DNA of 64,000 nucleotides from Lachnospiraceae bacterium (GTDB lineage: Bacteria > Bacillota > Clostridia > Lachnospirales > Lachnospiraceae): the NCBI GenBank assembly GCA_022788085.1, contig JALEWA010000027.1, forward strand, positions 1 to 64,000. The letters run 5' to 3'. The notes under the pieces are model-generated. The model made no database searches. It was not told the DNA's origin and worked only from the letters and a program-made list of their open reading frames with translations. Each line of letters starts with the position of its first letter. Position 1 is the stretch's first letter. A program made the translations under genes and the position numbers. Below are positions 40,471 to 50,745 of this stretch, one piece after another.

Positions 40471-41331
40471 ATGAAGAAGATTATTGTAACCGGTTGTAAT
40501 GGACAGCTTGGACGTGCCATCAATCAGATTTATGAAAATAGTACAGAATATGAATGCGTGAATACCGATGTAGCAGAATTGGATATTACGAATATTGATG
40601 CGGTAACAAAACTGGTAGCAGAGGTAAAGCCTTATGCGATTATCAATTGTGCAGCACATACGAATGTAGATGCCTGCGAGACAGATTGTGATAACGCATA
40701 TAAGATTAATGCAATTGGACCAAGAAACTTAAGTATCGCAGCAACACAGAATCATGCAAAGCTTGTTCATATCTCTACGGATTATGTTTTTGGTGGAGAT
40801 GCAACTTCTCCTTACTTGGAGTTTGATCCTACCGGACCAAAGAGCATGTATGGAAAGACAAAGCTTTCAGGAGAGAATTTTGTGAAGGAATTCTCCCAAG
40901 AGCATTTTATCATTCGAACAGCATGGTTATATGGAGATGGAAAGAACTTTGTAAAGACAATGCTTCGTCTTTCTGAAACGAATGATAAAGTTCGTGTCGT
41001 ATGTGATCAGTTCGGTTCCCCGACAAGTGCTACAGAGCTTGCGAAAGCAATAGCATATCTCTTACCGACAGACAATTATGGTTTATTCCATGGTACATGT
41101 GAAGGCTCAACGAATTGGGCAGATTTTACGAAGGAAATCTTCCGTCTTGCAGGAAAGAAGACATATGTGGAAGCAATTACTTCAGAGGAATATAGTGCAA
41201 ATGCAAAAGCAACTGTTGCACCACGTCCTTCTTATTCTATATTGGAAAATTATATGCTGAAACTGACAACGAACCACATGTTTGCACAGTGGGAAGATGC
41301 GATTGCAGAATATATAAAGGGGATTTGTTAA
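40471..41331 (+). CDS. rfbD: dTDP-4-dehydrorhamnose reductase
   Basis: MKKIIVTGCNGQLGRAINQIYE, NCAAHTNVDACETD, STDYVFGGD, YGKTKLSGE. Confidence 0.9.
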   Translation: MKKIIVTGCNGQLGRAINQIYENSTEYECVNTDVAELDITNIDAVTKLVAEVKPYAIINCAAHTNVDACETDCDNAYKINAIGPRNLSIAATQNHAKLVHISTDYVFGGDATSPYLEFDPTGPKSMYGKTKLSGENFVKEFSQEHFIIRTAWLYGDGKNFVKTMLRLSETNDKVRVVCDQFGSPTSATELAKAIAYLLPTDNYGLFHGTCEGSTNWADFTKEIFRLAGKKTYVEAITSEEYSANAKATVAPRPSYSILENYMLKLTTNHMFAQWEDAIAEYIKGIC

Positions 41332-41338
41332 AATCCCC
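41319..41338. terminator. Hairpin shared by convergent gene ends
   Basis: GGGGATTT-gtta-AAATCCCC spans both stop codons. Confidence 0.65.
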
Positions 41339-41793
41339 TATAAATTCATTACGATAAATGCGATGATGATTCCAAGGATTGCACCAACAAGAACCTGTAA
41401 AGGAGTGTGACCAACCAACTCCTTTAACTTATCTTCTGTAGACAGTTCCTTATTCATACTGTTAAAAAGTTCCATCATTTCATTAATGATTTTTGCCTGA
41501 ATACCGGTTTCGCGTCTTACGCCTCTGGCATCATACATAACGATAATGGCAAGGATGGCTGTAACAGCAAACTCAAAGCTGCCTAATCCGTATTGAATGC
41601 CGGTCGCAGTACAAAGAGAACAGACAGTGGCAGAATGAGAACTTGGCATACCGCCGCTGCCGACAAGACGTTCTGCAACGAAACTTTTGGTAAAATAAAA
41701 GTGAATAATCGTCTTGAGAATCTGGGCAACAAGCCAGCCCGCTACAGAAGACAACAGAATACGGTTTTGAAGTAACAATGATAACTGATTCAT
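41338..41793 (-). CDS. Divergent PAP2 family protein (DUF212, YuiD-like)
   Basis: 151 aa; GSGGMPSSHSATVCSLCTA, MYDARGVRRETGIQAKIIN, LKELVGHTPLQVLVGAILGI. Confidence 0.9.
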   Translation of the reverse strand: MNQLSLLLQNRILLSSVAGWLVAQILKTIIHFYFTKSFVAERLVGSGGMPSSHSATVCSLCTATGIQYGLGSFEFAVTAILAIIVMYDARGVRRETGIQAKIINEMMELFNSMNKELSTEDKLKELVGHTPLQVLVGAILGIIIAFIVMNL

Positions 41794-41869
41794 AGATAAT
41801 ACCTGCTTTTGTTCATTTTATACATGAATTATAATAAGAAATGGGGAAAAAGACAACATCATTTTTATG

Positions 41870-41898
41870 TTGCCATGCTGATTTTTGGCGTGTATACT
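41870..41898 (+). promoter_or_regulatory. Sigma-A promoter upstream of gmd
   Basis: TTGCCA-17 nt-TATACT. Confidence 0.7.
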
Positions 41899-41956
41899 AT
41901 AGAAAGCAGTGTGAGAAGCTAGAATTAAGAATATATATATTAAGAGAGGTACTATA

Positions 41957-43027
41957 ATGAATAATAATATTGCATTGATTACAGGTATCACAGGACAGGA
42001 TGGCTCTTATCTTGCAGAGTTTTTATTAGAAAAGGGTTATGAGGTACATGGTCTGATCAGAAGACATAGTATTACCAATACAGCAAGAATTGATCATCTG
42101 ATTCAGTCTGAATATTATAAAGTGAAATTTTTCCTGCATTTTGCAGATACAACAGATTCTTCTAATTTAATGAGACTGATTGGAGAAATCAGACCAACGG
42201 AAGTTTATAATCTGGCTGCACAGTCTCATGTAGGAGTTTCCTTTGAGGTACCGGAATATACAGCAGAGGCAACCGGCGTTAGTACCTTGAAGCTTTTAGA
42301 GGCTATTCGTGTAAATGGCGGTACCTGCAGATATTATCAGGCATCTACTTCAGAATTGTTTGGAGGCCTTCCTGAGACAGCACCACAGAGCGAGACGACT
42401 CCGTTTTATCCAAAGAGTCCATATGGTGTGGCAAAGCTTTATTCTTACTGGATTACCGTAAACTACAGAGAGTCCTATAATATGTTTGCATGTAATGGCA
42501 TTCTCTTTAACCATGAGTCTCCAAGAAGAGGAGAGAACTTTGTAACAAGAAAGATTACCCTTGCCATTGCTAATATTATTGCAGGAAAGCAGGACAAGCT
42601 TTCTTTAGGAAATATGAATGCAAAGAGAGACTGGGGATTTGCAGGTGATTATGTAGAGGGTATGTGGCTGATGCTCCAGCAGCCGGTTGCAGGTGATTAT
42701 GTTCTTGCTACGAATGAGACACATACAGTACGTGAATTTGTAGAGGCTGCGTTTGCGGAGCTTGGTGTCAGCATTCGTTGGGAAGGCGGAGGCGTGAACG
42801 AAAAGGGATATGATGCAAAGACAGGTAAGCTTCTGGTAGATGTAAATCCTGAATTCTATCGTCCGGCCGAAGTAGAGTTCCTTTGGGGAAATGCTGCAAA
42901 AGCCGAAAAGGAACTTGGCTGGAAGAGAAAGGTTGATTTTAAAGCGCTTGTTTCTATGATGATGAATGCCGATCTAAAGGAAATTGCAGGCATGTCCTGT
43001 GAGGAATATAAGGCAAATAATCAGTAA
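41957..43027 (+). CDS. gmd: GDP-mannose 4,6-dehydratase
   Basis: [65 protein letters not shown]. Confidence 0.95.
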   Translation: MNNNIALITGITGQDGSYLAEFLLEKGYEVHGLIRRHSITNTARIDHLIQSEYYKVKFFLHFADTTDSSNLMRLIGEIRPTEVYNLAAQSHVGVSFEVPEYTAEATGVSTLKLLEAIRVNGGTCRYYQASTSELFGGLPETAPQSETTPFYPKSPYGVAKLYSYWITVNYRESYNMFACNGILFNHESPRRGENFVTRKITLAIANIIAGKQDKLSLGNMNAKRDWGFAGDYVEGMWLMLQQPVAGDYVLATNETHTVREFVEAAFAELGVSIRWEGGGVNEKGYDAKTGKLLVDVNPEFYRPAEVEFLWGNAAKAEKELGWKRKVDFKALVSMMMNADLKEIAGMSCEEYKANNQ

Positions 43028-43060
43028 TTAATTACCGAAACGGAAAGGTTTGGTTTGAAA

Positions 43061-44002
43061 ATGAATAAGACAGATAAAATATATGTAGCTGGTCATAGGG
43101 GGCTGGTAGGCTCTGCAATTGTGAGAAATCTGGAAGCAAAAGGATACACAAATGTAATTGGAAGAACACACCGTGAGCTTGATTTAACGAATCAGGCTGC
43201 AGTGCGTGAGTTTTTTGAAAAGGAACAGCCGGATGTGGTTGTCCTTGCAGCTGCAAAGGTTGGTGGAATCAATGCCAATAATACAACACCTGCTGAATTT
43301 GCATATGAGAATATGCAGATTCAGTGTAATGTGATTAAGTGCTGTCATGATTTTAAGGTAAAGAAGCTGTTATTTTTAGGAAGTACCTGTATCTATCCAA
43401 AGCTTGCACCACAGCCGATTCCGGAAGATGCATTATTGACAGGCCCATTAGAGGTTACCAATGAGGCGTATGCCATTGCCAAGATATCAGGACTTGAGAT
43501 GTGCAAATTCTACAAGAGACAATATGGTGATGATTTTATCAGCTGTATGCCAACAAATCTATACGGACCGCATGATAACTATGATTTGTCAGGCTCACAT
43601 GTTATGCCTGCAATGATTCGTAAGTTCCATGAGGCAAAGGTTAGTCAGGCGCCTACTGTCGAACTTTGGGGAACAGGAACACCGCTTCGTGAGTTCTTAT
43701 ATGTTGATGATATGGCAGATGCCTGTGTGTTCCTGCTGGAGAATTACAGTGGGGAACAACATGTTAATATAGGAACCGGTAAAGAGGTTACGATTAAGGA
43801 GCTTGCAGAAACAGTAAAGAGGGTTGTTGGATATACAGGTGAGATTGTATGGAATGCAGCAATGCCTGATGGAACACCCAGAAAGCTTACCGATGTTACC
43901 AAGCTTCATAATTTGGGATGGACTCATAAGGTAGAATTAGAAGAAGGCGTAAAGCTTGCTTATGAGTGGTTCTGTGAGAACATTCAGGACGCAAGAATGT
44001 AG
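43061..44002 (+). CDS. fcl: GDP-L-fucose synthase
   Basis: [63 protein letters not shown]. Confidence 0.95.
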   Translation: MNKTDKIYVAGHRGLVGSAIVRNLEAKGYTNVIGRTHRELDLTNQAAVREFFEKEQPDVVVLAAAKVGGINANNTTPAEFAYENMQIQCNVIKCCHDFKVKKLLFLGSTCIYPKLAPQPIPEDALLTGPLEVTNEAYAIAKISGLEMCKFYKRQYGDDFISCMPTNLYGPHDNYDLSGSHVMPAMIRKFHEAKVSQAPTVELWGTGTPLREFLYVDDMADACVFLLENYSGEQHVNIGTGKEVTIKELAETVKRVVGYTGEIVWNAAMPDGTPRKLTDVTKLHNLGWTHKVELEEGVKLAYEWFCENIQDARM

Positions 44003-44003
44003 T

Positions 44004-44075
44004 GTGCAAAAACCATAAACGGAAGTTTTTGCACGCGGCAAATTTGTGCTTTGCACAAATTCGCAGAATTTGAAG
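44004..44075 (+). repeat. Two-hairpin module immediately after fcl stop codon
   Basis: GTGCAAAAAC(44004-44013)/GTTTTTGCAC(44025-44034); GCGGCA-AATTTGTGC-TTT-GCACAAATT-CGCAG. Confidence 0.8.
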
Positions 44076-44080
44076 AAAGC

Positions 44081-44455
44081 ATGGTGATTAGTATGAATTC
44101 AGACGAGCGAGTGGATATACTTAAACGTACTACATGCCTGTTACTTCAAAGTGGATTTCAGGCGAACCAGATTGGTTATCGTTATCTTCGAGAGGCGGTA
44201 CTTATTGCGTGTCAGGATGAAGAGACTGTTACAAGTGTGACGAAGCTTTTGTATCCTGAGATTGCAAAACGTTTTAGAGCAAACGATAAGCAGGTGGAGC
44301 GGGCAATCAGAAACAGTATAGAAACAGCCTGGGTGAAGGGCAATCAGAAGGTTTTGCACGAGATCTTTGCGGAGCATCTCGAAAAAACTTCTACAAGACC
44401 TACGAATACAGAAGTAATCAAGGTTTTAAGAGATAGGATTAGTAAGGAGCAATAG
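44081..44455 (+). CDS. Stand-alone Spo0A C-terminal DNA-binding domain-like protein
   Basis: LLLQSGFQANQIGYRYLREAVLIACQDEE...LYPEIAKRFRANDKQVERAIRNSIETAWVKGN...RPTNTEVIKVLRD; no receiver domain; start uncertain (44081 or 44093). Confidence 0.85.
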   Translation: MVISMNSDERVDILKRTTCLLLQSGFQANQIGYRYLREAVLIACQDEETVTSVTKLLYPEIAKRFRANDKQVERAIRNSIETAWVKGNQKVLHEIFAEHLEKTSTRPTNTEVIKVLRDRISKEQ

Positions 44456-44457
44456 TC

Positions 44458-45399
44458 TTGAAAACATATACAAAAAAACTTAGCATTATCGTACCCTGCT
44501 ATAATGAGGAAGAAAGTGTCCCTCTTTTCTATAACGAGGCCAGAAAGCAGGAAGCATTCTTTCATGAGAAGGATGTTGAATTTGAGTTCATTTTTGTAAA
44601 TGATGGTTCAAAGGATGGTACGGTTGCAGCAGTAAAGAAACTGCATGAGCAGGATGAAAGAGTGCATCTTGTATCATTTTCACGAAATTTTGGAAAAGAA
44701 GCTGCCATTATTGCAGGACTTGAAAAGGCAACAGGTGATTTTACGGTGCTGATGGATGCAGATTTACAGGATCCTCCTGCAATTTTGCCGGAAATGTATG
44801 GATATATAGAACAGGGCTATGATTCTGTAGCAACCAGACGAGTGGACAGAAAGGGAGAACCGCCTATCCGCTCTTTCTTTGCAAGAAGATTTTATGGTCT
44901 GATGCGTAAGATATCAAAGACAGAAATCGTAGACGGAGCAAGAGATTATCGTTTGATGACAAGGCAGGTTACAGATGCCATTCTTTCCATGAAAGAGTAT
45001 AACCGCTTTTCAAAAGGAATTTTTGGATGGGTAGGATATGAAACAAAATGGATAGAATATGAAAATGTACAAAGAGCAGCAGGGGAAACAAAATGGTCTT
45101 TCTGGAAGCTGTTCCTTTATTCTTTGGATGGTATTATGGCATTCTCCACGGTGCCGCTTTCTATCGCATCCCTGTTTGGTATTCTTTTCTGCCTGTTGTC
45201 ATTTCTTTTTATGATATTTATTTTCTGCAGAGCATCGATTTATGGAGATCCGGTAGCCGGATGGCCTTCCACCATTTGTATTATCTCATTTATCAGTGGC
45301 GTACAATTGTTATGTCTTGGTATCATGGGACAATATATGAGTAAGATGTACATGGAAGTGAAGGACAGACCAAAGTATCTTGTAAAGGAAGAGTTCTGA
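44458..45399 (+). CDS. Family 2 glycosyltransferase with two C-terminal TM helices (GtrB/DPM1-like)
   Basis: TTG start; LSIIVPCYNEEESVPLFYNE, FVNDGSKDGT, MDADLQDPP, SFWKLFLYSLDGIMAFSTVPL. Confidence 0.93.
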   Translation: MKTYTKKLSIIVPCYNEEESVPLFYNEARKQEAFFHEKDVEFEFIFVNDGSKDGTVAAVKKLHEQDERVHLVSFSRNFGKEAAIIAGLEKATGDFTVLMDADLQDPPAILPEMYGYIEQGYDSVATRRVDRKGEPPIRSFFARRFYGLMRKISKTEIVDGARDYRLMTRQVTDAILSMKEYNRFSKGIFGWVGYETKWIEYENVQRAAGETKWSFWKLFLYSLDGIMAFSTVPLSIASLFGILFCLLSFLFMIFIFCRASIYGDPVAGWPSTICIISFISGVQLLCLGIMGQYMSKMYMEVKDRPKYLVKEEF

Positions 45400-46151
45400 T
45401 GATGGAACTGATTAGTATTGTTGTACCGGTTTATCAGGCGGAACGTTTTATAGCAGAAACCATAGAGAATGTTCAAAAGCAAAGCTATGAGAACTGGGAA
45501 CTGCTTCTTGTAGATGATTGTTCAAGTGATGAAAGCTGTGCTGTGATAGAGAAAAAAGCATCTGCTGATTCCAGAATCAGACTGATTCGGCAGGACAAAA
45601 ACCAGGGGGCAGCACAAGCCAGAAACTGTGGCATACGCAATGCTTCCGGGAGGTATCTTTGCTTTCTTGATTCGGATGATTTATGGGAACCGGATAAGCT
45701 GGCTACAGAGCTTGCTTTTATGAGGGAGAAGGAGGCAGGCTTTGTTTTTACCGGATATGAATTTGCAGATGAGAATGGGAAAGGACTTGGTAAGATTGTC
45801 AGAGTCCCGCAAGAAATAACATATTCCCAGGCTTTGAAAAATACGACTATTTTTACGTCTACCGTTATGATTGACCGTGAAAAGATACAGGATGAGGATA
45901 TTTATATGCCTGAGATTGCCAGCGAGGACACAGCAACCTGGTGGCATTTGCTCAAGGTTTATGGGAAAGCGTATGGGTTGAATCAGAATCTTGTAAAATA
46001 TCGTAGAAGTGCGAATACCTTGTCTTCCAATAAGGTAGAGGCAGTCAGAAGAATCTGGAAGCTTTACCGGAAGCAGGAGAAACTAAACCTTGTATATAGT
46101 GCATATTGCATGTGCTTTTGGGCACTTCGTGCAGTACTTCGAAGGGTATAA
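45399..46151 (+). CDS. Family 2 glycosyltransferase
   Basis: ISIVVPVYQAERFIAETIENVQKQSYENWELLLVDDCSSDES, NQGAAQARNCGIRNASGRYLCFLDSDDLW. Confidence 0.93.
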   Translation: MMELISIVVPVYQAERFIAETIENVQKQSYENWELLLVDDCSSDESCAVIEKKASADSRIRLIRQDKNQGAAQARNCGIRNASGRYLCFLDSDDLWEPDKLATELAFMREKEAGFVFTGYEFADENGKGLGKIVRVPQEITYSQALKNTTIFTSTVMIDREKIQDEDIYMPEIASEDTATWWHLLKVYGKAYGLNQNLVKYRRSANTLSSNKVEAVRRIWKLYRKQEKLNLVYSAYCMCFWALRAVLRRV

Positions 46152-46216
46152 GGATGAATTTATGCTCGTAACTATGAGGGTACTGAATAGTTATGAATTG
46201 ATATTGAGGTGAAGAA

Positions 46217-47614
46217 GTGAAACACTTAGAATCCGTAAAAAGAATTATCGTATTACAGCTTTCCTTAATTGGGTTGCTGGTACACACAGGCATATATGTG
46301 TATGTATGGCGTACCATATATAATGATATTATGCAGAAATATATGTGGAGAAACTTTACAGGAAAAGGCTTTTGGATGCTTGCTGCTGTATATTTACTGT
46401 TGCTGCTCTTTTTTACAGGAACCTATGGAGGTTTGAAGATAGGATATCTTAAGCCTATGGATGTGTTCTTTTCACAGGTGATTTCCATTCTGTTTGTGAA
46501 TGTGATTTCTTATTTTCAAATATGTTTGCTTTCTTTAAAGCTCGTTACTGCGTATCCGCTCCTTATTATGACGTTGGTGCAAATCGTTATCGCCGGGATT
46601 TGGACCTTTATCTGTCAAAGATTTTATGCGCAGCTCTTTCCACCAAGAAATCTGCTTCTGATTAGTGGTGACAGACCGATTGAAGGAATCTTGCAGAAAT
46701 TTGAGAGCAGGAAGGATAAATATAATATTGTTAAGTGCGTGAATGAGGATGAGGGGCAGCAAGTCTTAGAGAAGGAAATCCTTGAGCGGTATGATGGTGT
46801 TATTTTGTGGGACATTAATACAGCATTAAGGAATAAGCTGTTAAAGTTCTGTTACAGTAAGGACATCAGAGTATATATGATGCCTAAAATCCCGGATATT
46901 ATGATTCAGGGTTCTGCACAGCTTCATCTTTTTGATACACCGATTCTGTTTACCAGAGAATATTCCATGACAGTAGAACAGAGATTTTTGAAGCGTGCAA
47001 TAGACATTATCTGTTCCCTGATTCTGATTGTGCTTAGCTCACCATTTATGTTGATTACTGCTATTCTTGTTAAGTGCTATGATGGCGGTCCTGCATTGTA
47101 TAAGCAGGTTCGTTGTACCAGAAACATGCAGGAATTCAAGATTCTGAAGTTTAGGAGTATGCGTACCGATGCAGAAAAAGATGGTGTCGCAAGGCTTGCT
47201 TCGAAAAATGATAACAGGATCACACCAATTGGAAAATTTATCCGTAAGGTCAGAATTGATGAGCTTCCACAGTTATTTAATATTCTAAAGGGTGAAATGT
47301 CCTTTATCGGTCCAAGACCGGAAAGACCGGAGATCATTAAGCAGTATCAGGAGGAAATGCCGGAGTTTACTTTCAGAACCAAGGTAAAGGCCGGGCTTGC
47401 AGGATATGCGCAGGTATATGGCAAGTACAATACGACTCCTTATGATAAATTGAAACTGGATTTGTTTTATATAGAAAATTACAGTATATGGCTTGATTTA
47501 AAGCTTATGCTTCTTACCTTGAAGATTTTGTTCCAGCCTGACAGCACAGAGGGTGTAGAAGAAAATCAGATTACAGCAATGAAGGAAATCAAAAAAGAGG
47601 AGGAAGAGAAGTAA
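46217..47614 (+). CDS. Polyprenyl-phosphate sugar phosphotransferase (bacterial sugar transferase)
   Basis: N-terminal TM region, KRAIDIICSLILIVLSSPFM, FKILKFRSMRTDAEKDG, RIDELPQLFNILKGEMSFIGPRPERPE. Confidence 0.94.
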   Translation: MKHLESVKRIIVLQLSLIGLLVHTGIYVYVWRTIYNDIMQKYMWRNFTGKGFWMLAAVYLLLLLFFTGTYGGLKIGYLKPMDVFFSQVISILFVNVISYFQICLLSLKLVTAYPLLIMTLVQIVIAGIWTFICQRFYAQLFPPRNLLLISGDRPIEGILQKFESRKDKYNIVKCVNEDEGQQVLEKEILERYDGVILWDINTALRNKLLKFCYSKDIRVYMMPKIPDIMIQGSAQLHLFDTPILFTREYSMTVEQRFLKRAIDIICSLILIVLSSPFMLITAILVKCYDGGPALYKQVRCTRNMQEFKILKFRSMRTDAEKDGVARLASKNDNRITPIGKFIRKVRIDELPQLFNILKGEMSFIGPRPERPEIIKQYQEEMPEFTFRTKVKAGLAGYAQVYGKYNTTPYDKLKLDLFYIENYSIWLDLKLMLLTLKILFQPDSTEGVEENQITAMKEIKKEEEEK

Positions 47615-48678
47615 TGCAGGCTATTGAATCCAAGTATTGGCGGGAAGGAATTGACAGCAAAGCGCTTCTTGTATGCTTCCTGCAAAAATTGCCATATTTG
47701 CTTCTGATGGGAGTGACCGGTGCCATTTTAGGCAGCGGTCTCTATTTGCTTATAGAGGTAATGACTTCAGAAGGCATAATATATCAGGCAGAAACGGAAT
47801 ATTATATTGATTTTGCAGATGGCAGGTTAGAGGCGAAGGATTACTATAATGACTTTACATGGAATGATGTCATGGCAACAGACCTTATTCTTGGAAATAC
47901 GATGGAAATCTTAGGGGATTCTTTTGAAAGAGATACCGTGAAGCAGATGATAAGGGCAGATATTTTGTCAGATGTTAGATACTTAACAATTACGATAGAA
48001 GGCGAAGATTCCGAAGCAGTAGAAAGAATCAGTGAGGCTACTAGAGTTTCCCTTGAGAATTTTGGAAAACGAATGGAAGAATTTGATTCCATTCGTCAGA
48101 TTGAGAATAATGGTGTACAGCAGAAAGAGGAATCATTGTTTACCTGGCGTGCATGCGTACTTGGAGCTTTGATTGGAGTTCTTGTAGGAGCGTTTTGGAT
48201 TGCGTTTGATTTTTGTATGGGAAGTAAGTTTTATACGAAACAGGCTGTTAGTCAATGCCTGGGAATTCCTGTATTTGGACTTTTATATGCAAGAGGTAAT
48301 GAGGCTGATGGAGTGCAGGAAAGAGCATTACAGTTAGCCTTACAGTATCAAATGGAGAAGGCTGAACAAAAGAGACTGGTAATTGTGAATGGGGCTTTGG
48401 GCAATTATGCACAGAAATGTTATGATGAATTGGTATCATTATATTCTAAGGAACAGCTTGGAACTGAGTTAGAAGTTCAGGATATTCCTGTTACGTGTAG
48501 AGAAGACTTTGACAGGATGCGACAGGCAGGAGGGGTACTTCTTGCAGTTCCATTTGGAAAGTCATGCAGAGAATCGGTAATGGAGCAGATGAATCAATTA
48601 GAAAATCAGGATTGCAAAGTACTTGGTGCAGTACTTGCGGATGTTGATAAAAAGTGGATGAAGCTGTATGGAGTGTGA
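47614..48678 (+). CDS. Wzz-like polysaccharide chain-length/co-polymerase protein with a degenerate BY-kinase-like C-terminal region
   Basis: Two TM segments flanking an extracytoplasmic domain; C-terminal GGVLLAVPFGKSCRESVMEQMNQLENQDCKVLGAVLADVDKKW resembles the end of Wzc/CapB kinases. Confidence 0.6.
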   Translation: MQAIESKYWREGIDSKALLVCFLQKLPYLLLMGVTGAILGSGLYLLIEVMTSEGIIYQAETEYYIDFADGRLEAKDYYNDFTWNDVMATDLILGNTMEILGDSFERDTVKQMIRADILSDVRYLTITIEGEDSEAVERISEATRVSLENFGKRMEEFDSIRQIENNGVQQKEESLFTWRACVLGALIGVLVGAFWIAFDFCMGSKFYTKQAVSQCLGIPVFGLLYARGNEADGVQERALQLALQYQMEKAEQKRLVIVNGALGNYAQKCYDELVSLYSKEQLGTELEVQDIPVTCREDFDRMRQAGGVLLAVPFGKSCRESVMEQMNQLENQDCKVLGAVLADVDKKWMKLYGV

Positions 48679-48728
48679 AAAATAAATTTTTCACACGCAA
48701 ATTTGGGCCTGCGACCCAAAGTTTGCAG
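48673..48728 (+). repeat. Two-hairpin module overlapping a stop codon
   Basis: GTGTGAAAAAT-AA-ATTTTTCACAC (48673-48696); GCAAATTTGGG(48697-48707)/CCCAAAGTTTGC(48715-48726). Confidence 0.8.
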
Positions 48729-48753
48729 GTTATGGAAAGGTACGGTTGTTAGA

Positions 48754-49536
48754 ATGAAATTACAGGTTCTTGTTTCTGCGGTTGGGCAGGAGGTGTCCAC
48801 ATTAGCGGAGCGGATGCATCTGGAAAGTGATGCGATTATCATTAATCAGACAAAAACGATTGCATATCAGGAGTATGAGCATGCAAAGCATAAGATATGC
48901 TGTTACAGCTTTGCAGAAAAAGGTGTTGGGTTAAGCCGCAATAATGCACTACTTCGGGCGACAGGTGACATTGTTCTCTTCTCGGATGAGGATATTGTTT
49001 ATGATGCAGGATATGAGGAAAAGATTTTAGAGGAATTTAAGAAGCATCCGGAAGCAGATATGCTATTATTTAATATGCGCGTGGGAGAAGCAAGAGCTAC
49101 CTATTATACGGAGAAGCTTCATAGAGTGCATATCTGGAATGCAGGACGTTATCCGACTTATTCCTTTGCAGTAAGAAGAGAAAAGCTGCACGCAGCGCAT
49201 ATTACCTTTTCTTTACTGTTCGGCGGTGGAGCAAAGTATAGCAATGGCGAGGACAGTTTATTCTTAAAAGATTGTTTAAAGTATGGCTTTAAGGTCTATG
49301 CAGTGCCGGTCACGATAGGAATGGAAGTAGAACGGGAATCGACATGGTTTTGCGGGTATCATGAGAAGTTTTTTGTAGACAGAGGTGTCTTATATCATTT
49401 TTTATACGGCAGGCTTGCCGGACTTATGGCACTTAGATTTTTGTTAGCACACGGAAATGTGATGTGTAAGGAGATTCCAAGAAAGGAAGCATTTGCCATG
49501 ATGAGACGTGGTATTGCTTCCGTACGGCGTTTATAG
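48754..49536 (+). CDS. Glycosyltransferase family 2-like protein
   Basis: KGVGLSRNNALLRATGDIVLFSDEDIVYDAGYEEKIL; divergent N-terminus (VLVSAVGQEV). Confidence 0.8.
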   Translation: MKLQVLVSAVGQEVSTLAERMHLESDAIIINQTKTIAYQEYEHAKHKICCYSFAEKGVGLSRNNALLRATGDIVLFSDEDIVYDAGYEEKILEEFKKHPEADMLLFNMRVGEARATYYTEKLHRVHIWNAGRYPTYSFAVRREKLHAAHITFSLLFGGGAKYSNGEDSLFLKDCLKYGFKVYAVPVTIGMEVERESTWFCGYHEKFFVDRGVLYHFLYGRLAGLMALRFLLAHGNVMCKEIPRKEAFAMMRRGIASVRRL

Positions 49537-49553
49537 CAGGATAGGAGTTTTTT

Positions 49554-50675
49554 ATGTCAGCAGGCATGGCGATATCGATTGTTTTCTATATATTGATAGC
49601 ATTTATTACAATATACCTTGCAGGAAAGGTGCAGGGCGTGGCATATACAGTAGAAGGTCAAACACGAAAAAGTTTTTGGAACCGATTATGTCTTATGGGA
49701 GTCTTTCTTATCCTTTTCCTTTGCTCTGCGCTGCGCTTTGACATAGGAAATGATTACAGACAATATACGCAGACGGCACATGAAGCATTTGTAGGCGGCT
49801 ATGTGGTTACTGAACCCGGATTTAACTGGCTTGTACGAATCATCTACACTTTAACAGGCGGAGAATATTATGAGTTCGTTTTTGCAGTATTTGCATTTGT
49901 AAACTTAGTATTTTTCTTAAAGGCACTTTATGAACAGAGTGTAGACTTTTCCTTTAGCTTTTTCCTCTTCATGACCTTGGGATTATATTTTCAAACATAT
50001 AATACCGTGCGTTATTATTTGGCACTGGCAATTGCACTTTATGCAATGCGCTATGTTCTGAATAAGGATTACTTGAAATTCATTTTCTGGATTCTATTGG
50101 CATCGCCCTTTCATAAATCTGTATTGCTTACGATACCTGTTTACTGGGCTGCTTCCTATGCGTGGAAAAAATGGATGATAGTTTCCGGAGTTCTGTTCAG
50201 TGCAGGTTGTTTTCTTGGAAAAAGCATCATACTGAAAATCGCACTTTGGTTCTATCCCTCTTATGAGAATACAATATATTTAGAGGGCGGTACTAGTCCG
50301 ATTAGTATAGTAAGAGGACTGCTTGTTTTAGGGCTTTATTTCTGGTATCGGAAACATACTTCAGAGAGTGAGGATAGGGAGTTTAGGCTTTATGCACAGC
50401 TTAATCTTTTATCGGTTGTTGTATGTGTATTCTTTTCCTTCCTTCCGGTCATTACAAGGATTGCTTATTATTTCTCGGTGACTCAGCTTTTGATGCTGCC
50501 TAAGATTGTTTATGGAATAAAGGAGAAGAAGCTTAGGAGGAATATTAAGTGGATTATAATCATAGCGTGTGTTATTTATTTTGCTGTATTTCTTGCCGGA
50601 GCGAATAAACCAGGGGTAGGGCTGCTCCCTTACCGAAGCTGGCTATTTGAGACAGAGAGGTATCTATATAAGTAA
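49554..50675 (+). CDS. EpsG family / Wzy-like polysaccharide polymerase
   Basis: 373 aa, many TM; ALRFDIGNDYRQYTQTAHEAF, EPGFNWLVRIIY, FHKSVLLTIPVY. Confidence 0.88.
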   Translation: MSAGMAISIVFYILIAFITIYLAGKVQGVAYTVEGQTRKSFWNRLCLMGVFLILFLCSALRFDIGNDYRQYTQTAHEAFVGGYVVTEPGFNWLVRIIYTLTGGEYYEFVFAVFAFVNLVFFLKALYEQSVDFSFSFFLFMTLGLYFQTYNTVRYYLALAIALYAMRYVLNKDYLKFIFWILLASPFHKSVLLTIPVYWAASYAWKKWMIVSGVLFSAGCFLGKSIILKIALWFYPSYENTIYLEGGTSPISIVRGLLVLGLYFWYRKHTSESEDREFRLYAQLNLLSVVVCVFFSFLPVITRIAYYFSVTQLLMLPKIVYGIKEKKLRRNIKWIIIIACVIYFAVFLAGANKPGVGLLPYRSWLFETERYLYK

Positions 50676-50745
50676 CTGTTCATCAGATATATGCATATAC
50701 TGCGAAGCAGGATTCATCAGATGAATAGCAGAAAGGAACATAAAT

